The notes below the pieces were generated by a model. The model was not told the origin of the DNA, did no database searches, and worked only from the letters and a program-made list of their open reading frames with translations. 34,735 bases of DNA from an uncultured Bacteroidota bacterium (GTDB lineage Bacteria; Bacteroidota; Bacteroidia; Bacteroidales; SZUA-534). Position 1 is the stretch's first letter. The number at the start of each line of letters is the position of its first letter. The stretch lies in NCBI GenBank assembly GCA_946186925.1, contig CAMHPA010000025.1, positions 1 to 34,735 of the forward strand, in the 5' to 3' direction. The position numbers and the translations under genes were made by a program. Below, piece after piece: positions 15,489-23,881 of this stretch.

Positions 15489-16283
15489 ATGAAACACAAA
15501 ACAACTCTGTTGGCAATTGGTCTGGCGGCCATCATCGGCGCGCAGGCCTACAACGCCAGTGCACAACCGCAGAATCAAAATCAGGCTGTGCCAAGTGGAC
15601 CAAGCATCGACAACTACTTCACTCCATCGACTGCCGATGCGATGAAACCTGACGACCAGGGCTTTATCCGCCGCTGGCTGTTGCTTGACCCAATCGGCAA
15701 ACCAAACCGCGGCAACACCGTCTTCACTGACAGTTACCTCCGCGATGCGTTCGCCCACGAGTACTATCCAAATCAGTACAAAACCCTTCCGAAGGACGGC
15801 GAAAAGGTTAAGGCCACCGTTCAGATTCAGCCCGAAGCCAAATTCGACGGCCCGCGCCCACCGATGGGTTTCCAAATGCCTGAACCTGTATGGGAAAAAA
15901 GGACTTTGGTTTGGCACGCTTTCGACAGCAAACTCTACAACGTCAAACTTTATCGCTTTGCAACAGGCACAAAACAAACAAGATACGGCATTATTTTCCA
16001 TGCTGTTACAGTTATCAACTGCGACGAGGATATGACTGTCCGCCTGGCTGTCGGCTCTAACTCGGCATCAATGTGGTGGCTCAACGACCAAGAGGTTCTT
16101 CTCCTCTCGGGCGACCGCCGTATGGTTGTCGATGACTGCGTTTCGCCAATCATCAGCCTCAAGAAAGGCAAGAACATCTTGCGCGGTGCCGTTATCAACG
16201 GTCCTGGTATGAGCGACTTCTGCGTTCGCTTCCTCGATCTCGAAGGCAAACCTGTCAAGAACATCACTATCACCAACAAGTAA
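15489..16283 (+). CDS. Exported protein of unknown function paired with GH43
   Basis: A 264-residue secreted protein with a Sec signal peptide (cleavage near NASAQ, about residue 26). The mature part contains DDQGFIRRWLLLDPIGKPN near residues 55-73 and ends in a beta-rich region with LAVGSNSASMWWLNDQEVL and KKGKNILRGAVINGPG. This looks like the jelly-roll module attached to or next to carbohydrate-active enzymes and esterases in Bacteroidetes. No catalytic motif is seen. The GH43 gene follows after 15 bp, so the two are almost certainly cotranscribed and the protein may bind the same polysaccharide. The function is inference from context. Confidence 0.7.
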   Translation: MKHKTTLLAIGLAAIIGAQAYNASAQPQNQNQAVPSGPSIDNYFTPSTADAMKPDDQGFIRRWLLLDPIGKPNRGNTVFTDSYLRDAFAHEYYPNQYKTLPKDGEKVKATVQIQPEAKFDGPRPPMGFQMPEPVWEKRTLVWHAFDSKLYNVKLYRFATGTKQTRYGIIFHAVTVINCDEDMTVRLAVGSNSASMWWLNDQEVLLLSGDRRMVVDDCVSPIISLKKGKNILRGAVINGPGMSDFCVRFLDLEGKPVKNITITNK

Positions 16284-16298
16284 TTGAAAATCAAAATA

Positions 16299-17759
16299 AT
16301 GAAAAATAATATGAAACCGATTATAACTTTAGGCGTTTGCGCATTGACAGTTGCTTTGGCAGCGAAAGATGCAAACGCACAGATTGGCAAACCTTTCATC
16401 CACGACCCATCAACAATCGTTGAGTGCGACGGGAAATACTACACATTCGGAACAGGCCAAGGCGGCCTCATCTCAGAGGACGGCTGGACATGGAACGGCG
16501 GCGCAGTACGCCCGGGCGGCGGCGCTGCACCTGACGCGCTTAAAATCGGCGACCGCTATCTGATTGCCTACAGCACCACTGGCGGTGGCCTTGGCGGCGG
16601 CCACGCAGGCACTGTTGTTACAATGTGGAACAAGACTCTCGACCCGAATTCGCCTGATTTCAAGTTCACCGACCCGATTGTGGTTGCATCGTCGGAGTAT
16701 GACGAGGACTGCGACGCTATCGACGCAGGTCTGCTTCTCGATCCGACCGATGGCCGTCTGTGGCTGTCGTATGGTACCTATTTCGGATTCATCCGTTTGG
16801 TGGAACTCGACCCCAAAACTGGCAAACGCGTTGAAGGCAACGAGGCTATCAACATCGCCATCGACTGCGAGGCTTCTGACCTGATGTACAACAATGGATG
16901 GTATTATCTGCTTGGTACTCACGGCACTTGCTGCGACGGCGCCAACTCTACCTATAATATTGTTGTTGGCCGTTCACGCAAGGTGACTGGTCCTTATCTT
17001 GACAATATGGGCCGCGATATGTTGCAAGGCGGTGGCCGCATGGTGATTGCCGCTCACGACCGCGTTATGGGCCCTGGCCACTTCGGACGCTACATTGTTG
17101 AGGAAGGCGTTGAGAAGATGTCGTGCCACTTTGAGGCTGATCTTGATTTTGGCGGACGTAGCACTTTGGCCATCCGTCCACTTTTGTGGAAGAACGATTG
17201 GCCGTATGCAGGCGAACTGCTGAAAGACGGTGTTTATGAGATTGAGTCGGAGCGCCGCGGCTATGCTCTTGAGTTGGCTGTTGACTTTGTTCGTATGCCT
17301 ATGGCAATGCGTGGCTTTTTCGGTCGAAACGACACCACTCCTATCAAACCTGTTGCTTCACAGAAACTTGAAGATGTTCAAGCGAATTGGCCTGCTGGCG
17401 ATGTTGCTGTCCGCGCAGGCGACTATATGACCCGCCCGCACCAGAAATGGAGCATTGTGGCTCTTCCCGAAAAGGAAGGTTTCCTTGGCGGCGCATACTG
17501 CAAGATTGTTATTGAAGGCACCAACCGCGCTCTGACCGCAGCCCCGAACTACGAGGTTATCGCATCGGAGTACACTGGCGCTGAGACACAACTTTGGCGC
17601 ATCGACCAACTGACTGACGGAACCTACCGTCTGATGCCGAAACAGGCTCCTGGCGTTGAAGGCGAAGTTGTTCTGGTTTCAACTGGCGACAGCACCGTTG
17701 GTCTCGGCAAGTTCGATATGAAGAGCGACAACTCAAAATGGAACTTGAGAAATCATTAA
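16299..17759 (+). CDS. Secreted glycoside hydrolase family 43 protein with C-terminal beta-trefoil
   Basis: Likely acts on arabinan or arabinoxylan outside the cytoplasm. A signal peptide ends near DANAQ (about residue 28). The five-bladed GH43 domain follows with its three acidic residues: base Asp36 (HDPST), Asp142 (AIDAGLL) and acid Glu191 (CEASDLMY). GWYYLLGTHGTCCDGANSTY matches arabinanase-like GH43 members. From about 310 a ricin-like beta-trefoil with QxW motifs (QKW 382-384, QLW 431-433) suggests carbohydrate binding. ATG 16299 is preferred over the TTG at 16284; ATG 16311 is also possible. A strong terminator follows. Exact substrate unknown. Confidence 0.87.
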   Translation: MKNNMKPIITLGVCALTVALAAKDANAQIGKPFIHDPSTIVECDGKYYTFGTGQGGLISEDGWTWNGGAVRPGGGAAPDALKIGDRYLIAYSTTGGGLGGGHAGTVVTMWNKTLDPNSPDFKFTDPIVVASSEYDEDCDAIDAGLLLDPTDGRLWLSYGTYFGFIRLVELDPKTGKRVEGNEAINIAIDCEASDLMYNNGWYYLLGTHGTCCDGANSTYNIVVGRSRKVTGPYLDNMGRDMLQGGGRMVIAAHDRVMGPGHFGRYIVEEGVEKMSCHFEADLDFGGRSTLAIRPLLWKNDWPYAGELLKDGVYEIESERRGYALELAVDFVRMPMAMRGFFGRNDTTPIKPVASQKLEDVQANWPAGDVAVRAGDYMTRPHQKWSIVALPEKEGFLGGAYCKIVIEGTNRALTAAPNYEVIASEYTGAETQLWRIDQLTDGTYRLMPKQAPGVEGEVVLVSTGDSTVGLGKFDMKSDNSKWNLRNH

Positions 17760-17778
17760 TTGATTGAATCAAAATAGT

Positions 17779-17813
17779 AAAAGCCGATTTCCACTTGGAA
17801 GTCGGCTTTTTTT
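17779..17813 (+). terminator. Terminator after the GH43 gene
   Basis: A 15-bp stem (17779-17793 with 17796-17810, one wobble) with a 2-nt gap at the tip is followed by more T. It insulates the GH43 operon from the downstream lipoprotein/radical SAM operon. Confidence 0.9.
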
Positions 17814-17824
17814 GTAATTTTTCC

Positions 17825-17856
17825 TTTGCTTTAATCCGCCAAAAGACGCAACTTTG
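17825..17856 (+). promoter_or_regulatory. Promoter of the lipoprotein/radical SAM operon
   Basis: TTTG (17825-17828), 20 nt, CAACTTTG (17849-17856): one base off the Bacteroidetes consensus TTTG-N19-21-TAnnTTTG and correctly spaced. Transcription would start near 17863, about 20 nt before the first lipoprotein start codon. Confidence 0.55.
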
Positions 17857-17882
17857 CATAACAACTTGAAAAACTAATAAAA

Positions 17883-18305
17883 ATGAAAAAGATTTTTGCC
17901 TGTCTGCTTGGACTTTTGGGTTTTGCTGGGTGTGATGATATTGTAAATGGTGGTGAGGAATATGGAACGCCATACGTTGAATTTTCTGTGAAAGGCACCG
18001 TTACTGACGGTGAAAAAGCCATTGAAAATGTAGAGATGAAACTTCATCATATAATATGGACGACTGATTCCTGCAAAACTGACTCTAAAGGGCAATTTAA
18101 ACTATCTGGCAGAGATTATGGTGGCTGGGATGGCGATACTCTACGCTGTGAACTAATCACAAACGACTTGAATAACAAATACCAAAACGATACAATTGAA
18201 GTTAATCTTGTACGGAGCGATTTTTCTGGCAAAAAGAAGAATGACCACTGGTGCTCCGGTTCTGCCGAAAAGACTGTGAATGTCGCTCTTAAAAAGAGAC
18301 CTTAA
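17883..18305 (+). CDS. rSAM-associated lipoprotein 1
   Basis: A 140-residue lipoprotein. Its signal peptide ends in the lipobox GFAGC with lipidated Cys17. A short acidic tether leads to YGTPYVEFSVKGTVTDGEK (27-45), then a small beta-sandwich-like domain with TDSKGQF (carboxypeptidase-regulatory-like turn), ITNDLNNKYQNDTI and LVRSDF. It matches my memory of the putative lipoproteins of the Bacteroidetes rSAM/lipoprotein system (TIGR04134). A paralogue of exactly the same length follows after 13 bp, then the radical SAM gene. It is plausibly the substrate of that enzyme, but the modified residue is unknown. Mature-part Cys64, Cys89 and Cys124 are not conserved in the paralogue. AT-rich. Confidence 0.82.
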   Translation: MKKIFACLLGLLGFAGCDDIVNGGEEYGTPYVEFSVKGTVTDGEKAIENVEMKLHHIIWTTDSCKTDSKGQFKLSGRDYGGWDGDTLRCELITNDLNNKYQNDTIEVNLVRSDFSGKKKNDHWCSGSAEKTVNVALKKRP

Positions 18306-18318
18306 CAATCAACATTTT

Positions 18319-18741
18319 ATGAGACGAGTTCTTAAAGCACTATTGACTTTATTAGGTTTTACAGGATGCGATTTATTGGTTAATTGTTGTGCATACGGCA
18401 CACCCTACGCGGAATTCGAATTAAAAGGGACTGTGTCGGATGGCGAGAAACTAATTGAAAACGTAGGAGTATCATTCAGCAGTAACAATCCTTATCTCGA
18501 TAGCCTTACGATGATAACCGACCATAAGGGTGAATTCTCTTTTAAAGACACCTATACAGAGGCAACAGATTTTCAATACACACTTATTGCCAACGATTTG
18601 AATGGAAAATATGAAAGCGACACCATCAAAGGATACATACTAAGGTCTGATTTCAAGAGAAAAAAACGCGACGACCAATGGTTTGATGGCAAAGCAACAA
18701 AAACCGAGAATTTCATATTGAAAGAAAAGAATGGCAAGTAA
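18319..18741 (+). CDS. rSAM-associated lipoprotein 2 (paralogue)
   Basis: Also 140 residues, with lipobox GFTGC (Cys17) and the same conserved blocks: YGTPYAEFELKGTVSDGEK (26-44), TDHKGEF, IANDLNGKYESDTI, ILRSDF and a basic tail. Two extra cysteines (Cys23, Cys24) sit right beside the membrane anchor. ATG 18319 is chosen because it starts the signal peptide; an open frame reaches back to 18280 inside the previous gene. Its last 11 bp overlap the start of the radical SAM gene, which suggests coupled translation. It is clearly a tandem duplicate of the preceding gene that has diverged in the middle. The function is unknown, a likely partner or substrate of the enzyme. Confidence 0.82.
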   Translation: MRRVLKALLTLLGFTGCDLLVNCCAYGTPYAEFELKGTVSDGEKLIENVGVSFSSNNPYLDSLTMITDHKGEFSFKDTYTEATDFQYTLIANDLNGKYESDTIKGYILRSDFKRKKRDDQWFDGKATKTENFILKEKNGK

Positions 18742-19807
18742 GAGAATCACTCTCCGCAAAAAATTAGCACTTGAAATAACCCGACTTGCCAGGAAAGACA
18801 CTGTGCGGGAACACCCGTTGAGGACGATTTTCTGGGAATGCACCTTGCGTTGCAACGCCGCCTGCCGCCACTGCGGAAGCGACTGCAAGGCATCGGCTGC
18901 CGCTAAAGATATGCCTGTGGCCGATTTTCTCAAGACAATCGACACAATCACCCCACACGTCAACCCGCATAAGGTGCTTGTGATTTTCACTGGCGGCGAA
19001 GCTCTTGTCCGCAACGACATTGAGCAATGCGGCATCGAACTATACCGCCGCGGCTACCCTTGGGGCATCGTGAGCAACGGCTATCTGCTGACAGAAAAGC
19101 GTCTGCTATCTCTCCGCAAATCTGGCCTTCACGCCGCAACCATCAGTCTCGATGGCTTTGCCGATGCCCACGACTGGCTGCGCCGCGTGCCAAACGGCTT
19201 TCAAAAGGCAACCGAAGCAATCAAACTGCTTGCACAAACCAACGATGTGGTGTGGGACGTTGTCACTTGTGCCAATCAGCAAAACATTGATACTCTGACT
19301 GATTTCAAGGAATATCTTTTGAGTATTGGAGTGAAACGCTGGCGGATTTTCACGATTTTTCCCGTCGGGCGCGCGGCTGAAAATCCCGAACTTCAACTTT
19401 CCGACGAGCAGTTCACCCGCCTGATGAATTTCATTGCCGACACCCGAAAAGAAGGACGCATACAAGTCAGTTACGGCTGCGAAGGATTTCTGGGTGGCTA
19501 CGAAGCCGAAGTCCGCGACACATTCTTTCACTGCGATGCTGGCATAACCGTCGGCTCCATACTGCACGACGGCTCAATTTCGGCTTGCCCAAGCATCCGC
19601 GCCAACTATTCGCAAGGCAACATCTACAAAGACGATTTTTGGAGTGTTTGGCAAAACAAATTCGAACAATTCCGCGACCGCTCGTGGATGAAGAAAGGCA
19701 TCTGCGCCAATTGCAAAATGTTCCGCTACTGCGGCGGAAACGGCTTCCACCTACGCGATGAGAATGGCAATCTGCTGTTTTGCCACTATCAACGGTTGAC
19801 AAAATAA
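18731..19807 (+). CDS. Radical SAM/SPASM protein of the rSAM/lipoprotein system
   Basis: A 358-residue radical SAM enzyme. The AdoMet-binding [4Fe-4S] motif is CNAACRHC (Cys41, 45, 48) within FWECTLRCNAACRHCGSDC. TGGEALVR (around 87) is the glycine-rich AdoMet motif. The C-terminal SPASM-type domain carries Cys268, Cys286, Cys325, Cys328, Cys334 and Cys351 (CANCKMFRYCGGNGFH), enough for auxiliary clusters. Such enzymes usually modify a peptide or protein. The ATG at 18731 overlaps the second lipoprotein gene by 11 bp. It fits TIGR04133 as I remember it. Unlike the two lipoprotein genes, it has the GC-richer codon use of the housekeeping genes. It is cytoplasmic, so a lipoprotein substrate would be modified before export. 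Confidence 0.9.
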   Translation: MASKRITLRKKLALEITRLARKDTVREHPLRTIFWECTLRCNAACRHCGSDCKASAAAKDMPVADFLKTIDTITPHVNPHKVLVIFTGGEALVRNDIEQCGIELYRRGYPWGIVSNGYLLTEKRLLSLRKSGLHAATISLDGFADAHDWLRRVPNGFQKATEAIKLLAQTNDVVWDVVTCANQQNIDTLTDFKEYLLSIGVKRWRIFTIFPVGRAAENPELQLSDEQFTRLMNFIADTRKEGRIQVSYGCEGFLGGYEAEVRDTFFHCDAGITVGSILHDGSISACPSIRANYSQGNIYKDDFWSVWQNKFEQFRDRSWMKKGICANCKMFRYCGGNGFHLRDENGNLLFCHYQRLTK

Positions 19808-19864
19808 ATTCGGTTACATTCGAATACCCGACTTAAATATATTTATCAGTCAACCATTTACACC

Positions 19865-21427
19865 TTACTCTTCCTCCCAAAAATCGGTATTGCTGATACC
19901 GAACTCTTGCGGGTGGAAAACAGGTTCTCGGCCTTCGCTTTTCTGCCGCTCGTAATCGTTGAGCGCACGCAGCGCCTGCGACGACAGCAGCAGTATGGCC
20001 AAAATGTTTATCCAAGCCATCAGCCCCACGCCAATGTCGCCCAACGTCCACACCGAGCCGCTGCCCGACAGAGAACCCGCAAACACAGTCAGAACAGTGA
20101 CGCATCGCAATATCCAAATAATCAGGCGCTCGCCCTTGTCGCTGGCTGCGCAGTCATCTTCCGAAAATTCGGGGCGGTTTCGGCGACGGCGCCAACGGCT
20201 GAACAGGTAAACAAGGTTGGTTTCGGCGTAATAGTAATAGGCCATAATGGTTGTGAATACGAAAAAGAAGAGCGCCACCGACACAATTACGTCGCCCGCC
20301 TTCAGCCCCACAACGGTGCCCAATGCCGAAGAAGTATAAAACACGCCTGGCTCGCCCGCGGGGGCGTTGGCGTTTTGCTGAAGATAGGTCACAACGGTTT
20401 CGCCCGTGGGCGCGGTCTGCACCGTGCCGATAATGTTGTAGGTTTTGCAGGCCAAAATCATCAAGGCTGTGGCGGTGCAGACAAGCAGCGTATCGATATA
20501 AACCGAAAACGCCTGTACAAGTCCCTGTTTGACAGGGTGATTCACGGTTGCTGCCGCGGCAATAATCGGGCCTGTGCCCTGCCCCGCCTCGTTGCTGAAA
20601 ATTCCGCGTTTCACACCCATTGCGATTGTCGTGCCAAAAATGGCGCCGCCAACTTGGTTTACACCGACAGCCCCGCGCAGCATCTGCATAAACATATCAG
20701 GTACAACATCGTAATTGACAGCAAGAACCACAATTGAAAGAACGATATAGATAAAGGCCATAAACGGCGCAACTATCTGTGCCACCTGGGCAATCCGCTT
20801 CACGCCGCCAATAATGACCAGCGCTATCAGCAGAGCCACCACCGCGCCTATCATCCACGGCTCAAGACCGAACGTGCGGGCGCAGGAAATGGCCACGCCG
20901 TTGCACTGAAGCGGCGGCAGACAAACGCCACAGGCCAATGCCGTGAACACCGCAAAAAGGCAGGCGAAAAACGTGCTGTGCAGCCCCTTTTCGATATAAT
21001 ACGCAGGTCCCCCGCGGAACTGTCCGTTGTGCTTCTCTTTGTAGATTTGCGCCAGCGTGGCCTCGGCAAAGGCTGTGCCCGCACCGAAAAAGGCGATAAT
21101 CCACATCCATACAACGGCGCCTGGACCGCCAAAACCAATGGCCGTGGCAACACCTACAATGTTGCCCGTCCCCACGCGTCCCGACAAGGCCAAGGCAAAC
21201 GCCTGAAACGAAGAAATGCCCACGCGCCGCTTGCCGTTGTTGGCTGCGCCGAAAAGCAGGCGGAACATCTCGCCAAACCGCCGCACCTGGACAAAGCGCG
21301 TGCGCAAACTGAAATAGAGCCCCGCGGCCAAACACAAAACCACCAGCGCTGGACACCAAACCAAACCGTTTATAAATGATACCGCCGTTGCGAACCAATC
21401 ACCAACGTGGTAGAAAAAACTGCTCAA
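19865..21427 (-). CDS. Alanine/glycine:cation symporter family protein (AGCS)
   Basis: Sodium-coupled importer of small amino acids in the inner membrane. The 520-residue product has about 10-11 membrane segments. Family signatures are visible: GRVGTGNIVGVATAIGFGGPGAVVWMW near residue 85, YYIEKGL, and GIFSNEAGQGTGPI in the middle. The start is TTG at 21427: an in-frame stop lies just upstream and no ATG is close, so TTG is the most likely start. A TATCTTGCG box at 21512-21520 (minus strand) is a possible -7 element. It converges with the radical SAM gene, with no obvious terminator in the 57-bp gap. Confidence 0.93.
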   Translation of the reverse strand: MSSFFYHVGDWFATAVSFINGLVWCPALVVLCLAAGLYFSLRTRFVQVRRFGEMFRLLFGAANNGKRRVGISSFQAFALALSGRVGTGNIVGVATAIGFGGPGAVVWMWIIAFFGAGTAFAEATLAQIYKEKHNGQFRGGPAYYIEKGLHSTFFACLFAVFTALACGVCLPPLQCNGVAISCARTFGLEPWMIGAVVALLIALVIIGGVKRIAQVAQIVAPFMAFIYIVLSIVVLAVNYDVVPDMFMQMLRGAVGVNQVGGAIFGTTIAMGVKRGIFSNEAGQGTGPIIAAAATVNHPVKQGLVQAFSVYIDTLLVCTATALMILACKTYNIIGTVQTAPTGETVVTYLQQNANAPAGEPGVFYTSSALGTVVGLKAGDVIVSVALFFFVFTTIMAYYYYAETNLVYLFSRWRRRRNRPEFSEDDCAASDKGERLIIWILRCVTVLTVFAGSLSGSGSVWTLGDIGVGLMAWINILAILLLSSQALRALNDYERQKSEGREPVFHPQEFGISNTDFWEEE

Positions 21428-21851
21428 AACGCAACCTGTTTTTTAGATTCGACAATACGTGTGCCGATTAAACTCATTGTTAAACACACACTTACATTCA
21501 AAATTTTGCGGCGCAAGATAGTTTTTTTCTGTTTTTCAACAGAACAATTCAGCCATTGATTTTTTGATGGAATCTGTGCACGCCGTACAGTTTTGATTTT
21601 CAATTTATCAGAGAATCAACCAGATTTATACGGAAAGCGAACAAAGCAGCAACCGAAACGGAATCGTTTCCATACTCATAAAACAAACATAATCAGCGAA
21701 ATGCCATCGCAATCGTAACTTCCTCATCCGCCACTCGTCAAAAATAGAGCGGACAAAAAGCAAAATGAAATTCGGCAAATTATATTTGCAACCGAAAACA
21801 AGACGCAAATCTGCGTTATTTTGGGGGAATCAGATTGAAACACAATAATAT
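21428..21851. other. Divergent intergenic region between AGCS and Kup genes
   Basis: 424 bp without a gene. It contains the promoter regions of two divergent transporters, including TATCTTGCG (minus, 21512-21520) and TATATTTG (plus, 21781-21788). No recognisable riboswitch, repeat or RNA gene was seen. Small open frames here lack start context or recognisable sequence. Confidence 0.6.
21781..21788 (+). promoter_or_regulatory. Putative -7 box (TATATTTG) of kup
   Basis: Exact TAnnTTTG match, predicting a leader of about 55 nt before the kup start. No TTTG at the expected -33 spacing. Confidence 0.5.
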
Positions 21852-23795
21852 ATGAAAGGTTCATCGAGCCAAATAAAGAATTTGAGTTTGGTGGGTGCCA
21901 TTGTCGCCTTGGGCATCATTTTTGGCGACATCGGAACATCGCCGCTCTACGTTTTCAGGGCAATTTTGGCATCAATCGGCGATGTGACGGCCGACACCAT
22001 CATTGGGGCGCTGTCGTGCATTGTTTGGACGCTAACTCTGCAAACCACAGTCAAATACGTCTTCATAACGCTGAAGGCGGACAACCGCGGCGAAGGCGGC
22101 ATTTTCTCGCTCTTTGCGCTGCTGCGAAAGAACCACCGCAAACTGTTCATCATTGCCATCATTGGCGGCTGCTCGCTGCTGGCCGACGGTGTGATTGCGC
22201 CGTCAATCACGGTGCTGTCGGCGGTTGAAGGTCTGTCGATAATGAATCCGCACTTGCCCGTTTTGGCTATCAGCGTGATAATCATCACTTTCCTGTTTTT
22301 CATCCAACAGTTTGGCACCAACACCGTGGGGCGGTCGTTTGGCCCGATTATGTTGGTGTGGTTCAGCACGTTAGGTATTCTAGGACTTGTCAACCTGATT
22401 GACTGCCCGATGGTTCTGAAAGCCTTCAACCCCTACTACGGCGTGCGCCTGCTGGCAAGCCACCCGTCGGGGATTCTGCTGCTGGGCGCCGTCTTCCTTT
22501 GCACCACTGGCGCCGAAGCGCTCTACACCGACCTTGGCCACTGCGGCATCAAAAACATCAAGGCAAGTTGGACTTTCGTGAAAACAATGCTGATAATGAA
22601 CTATATGGGCCAAGGCGCGTGGATTATCGTCAACGCCGACAGCATCGACGGCAGCGTGAATCCGTTCTATGCCATAATGCCCGAATGGTTCCTGCCGATT
22701 GGCATTGTGCTGGCCACAATGGCGGCCATTGTGGCTTGTCAGGCATCGATAACTAGTTCATACACACTGATTAGCGAAGCCATATCGCTCAACTTCTGGC
22801 CGAAAATCCGCATCAAATATCCGTCGCAGGTCATCGGGCAGATGTACGTGCCCACCATCAACTGGATTGTGTACGGCTGCTGCCTGTTCTCGGTGTTCCA
22901 CTTCCGCAACTCGGCCGCGCTCGAGAACGTTTACGGCTTCACGGTCACCATCACAATGCTGATGACATCGACGCTGGTGGTGGTCTATCTGCGGCAGAAA
23001 AACAAGCCGCTGTGGGCCATCGTTCTGTTTTCGGCTGTTTACCTGATTGTCGAAGGCTCGTTCTTTGTGGCCAACGCGCACAAATTCAGCCAAGGCGCGT
23101 GGTTCACCACAATGCTGGCCACCCTGCTCACGCTCATAATGGTGATTCTGCACACTGGCCGCCGCATCCGCAACCGATTCATCACATTTGCAAAAATCGG
23201 TGACTATCTGCCTGTAATCAAAGATATTAGCGAAGACGAAACGCTGCCGAAATACGCCACCAATCTGGTTTATACCACCCACGCCAACTTCAAGACCGAC
23301 ATTGAAGCGAAGGTTATCGACAGCATTATCAGGCGAATACCGAAGCGCGCCGACGTTTACTGGCTGCTGCACGTCGATATTCTCGACACGCCCTACACGC
23401 TCGAGTACAAGGTTGAGCACCTGGTGCCGAACAAGGTCATCCGCATCGATTTCTTCCTTGGATTCAAGATGCAGCCGCGCATCTACGACTATTTCAAGCA
23501 GGTTGTCAATCATTTAGGCGAAGAAGGACTCGACCTTCGCAGTTCGTACCCGTCACTGCGGAAGCACAACATCCCCGCCGATTTCCGCATCATCCACATT
23601 GAGCGCCGCGTGCCCAAGCAGGCCGACCTGTCGTTTGGCGAGCGGCTGGTGCTCACGCTCTACTACCCGCTCAAGCGTATGGGCCTGACCGACGTTTCGG
23701 CTTGGGGCCTGGATGCTGGCAACGTCTCGACAGAGTCGATTCCGCTCACCATCCCGTCGAAAACATATATTCCTGAGATTGTCAGGGCGGAATAG
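21852..23795 (+). CDS. kup: Kup-type potassium uptake protein
   Basis: Proton-coupled K+ importer in the inner membrane. The first 440 residues hold about 12 membrane segments. The family signature IFGDIGTSPLYVF (about 23-35) is followed by DNRGEGGIFSLFAL, LLADGVIAPSITVLSAVEGL and CTTGAEALYTDLGHCG. Residues from about 445 to 647 form the cytoplasmic C-terminal domain. The length is normal for Kup. ATG start 56 bp after a -7 box, and a bidirectional terminator follows. No regulatory RNA motif such as a c-di-AMP riboswitch was recognised upstream. Confidence 0.95.
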   Translation: MKGSSSQIKNLSLVGAIVALGIIFGDIGTSPLYVFRAILASIGDVTADTIIGALSCIVWTLTLQTTVKYVFITLKADNRGEGGIFSLFALLRKNHRKLFIIAIIGGCSLLADGVIAPSITVLSAVEGLSIMNPHLPVLAISVIIITFLFFIQQFGTNTVGRSFGPIMLVWFSTLGILGLVNLIDCPMVLKAFNPYYGVRLLASHPSGILLLGAVFLCTTGAEALYTDLGHCGIKNIKASWTFVKTMLIMNYMGQGAWIIVNADSIDGSVNPFYAIMPEWFLPIGIVLATMAAIVACQASITSSYTLISEAISLNFWPKIRIKYPSQVIGQMYVPTINWIVYGCCLFSVFHFRNSAALENVYGFTVTITMLMTSTLVVVYLRQKNKPLWAIVLFSAVYLIVEGSFFVANAHKFSQGAWFTTMLATLLTLIMVILHTGRRIRNRFITFAKIGDYLPVIKDISEDETLPKYATNLVYTTHANFKTDIEAKVIDSIIRRIPKRADVYWLLHVDILDTPYTLEYKVEHLVPNKVIRIDFFLGFKMQPRIYDYFKQVVNHLGEEGLDLRSSYPSLRKHNIPADFRIIHIERRVPKQADLSFGERLVLTLYYPLKRMGLTDVSAWGLDAGNVSTESIPLTIPSKTYIPEIVRAE

Positions 23796-23820
23796 TTGAG
23801 AGAGTTAGAGTTAAGAATAT

Positions 23821-23859
23821 AAAAAGCGCGGTGTGATAAAGATTCGCACCGCGCTTTTT
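23821..23859. terminator. Bidirectional terminator between kup and the TlpA-like gene
   Basis: A perfect 13-bp stem (aaaaagcgcggtg with its complement; 23821-23833 and 23847-23859) and a 13-nt loop. A- and T-runs on both sides let it end transcription of the two convergent genes. Confidence 0.92.
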
Positions 23860-23881
23860 GTTTTAGTGTATGTCTTAAATC

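Noticed and set aside
19907-20737. 276-codon plus-strand frame inside the AGCS gene
   Set aside because: Antisense shadow; the AGCS signatures on the minus strand are unmistakable.
21626-21808. 60-codon minus-strand frame in the AGCS/kup gap
   Set aside because: No recognisable sequence, and it covers the kup promoter region; likely chance.
22758-23513. Long minus-strand open frame inside kup
   Set aside because: It is a shadow of kup codons. Its composition is atypical (Val/His/Asp-rich) and no domain is seen.
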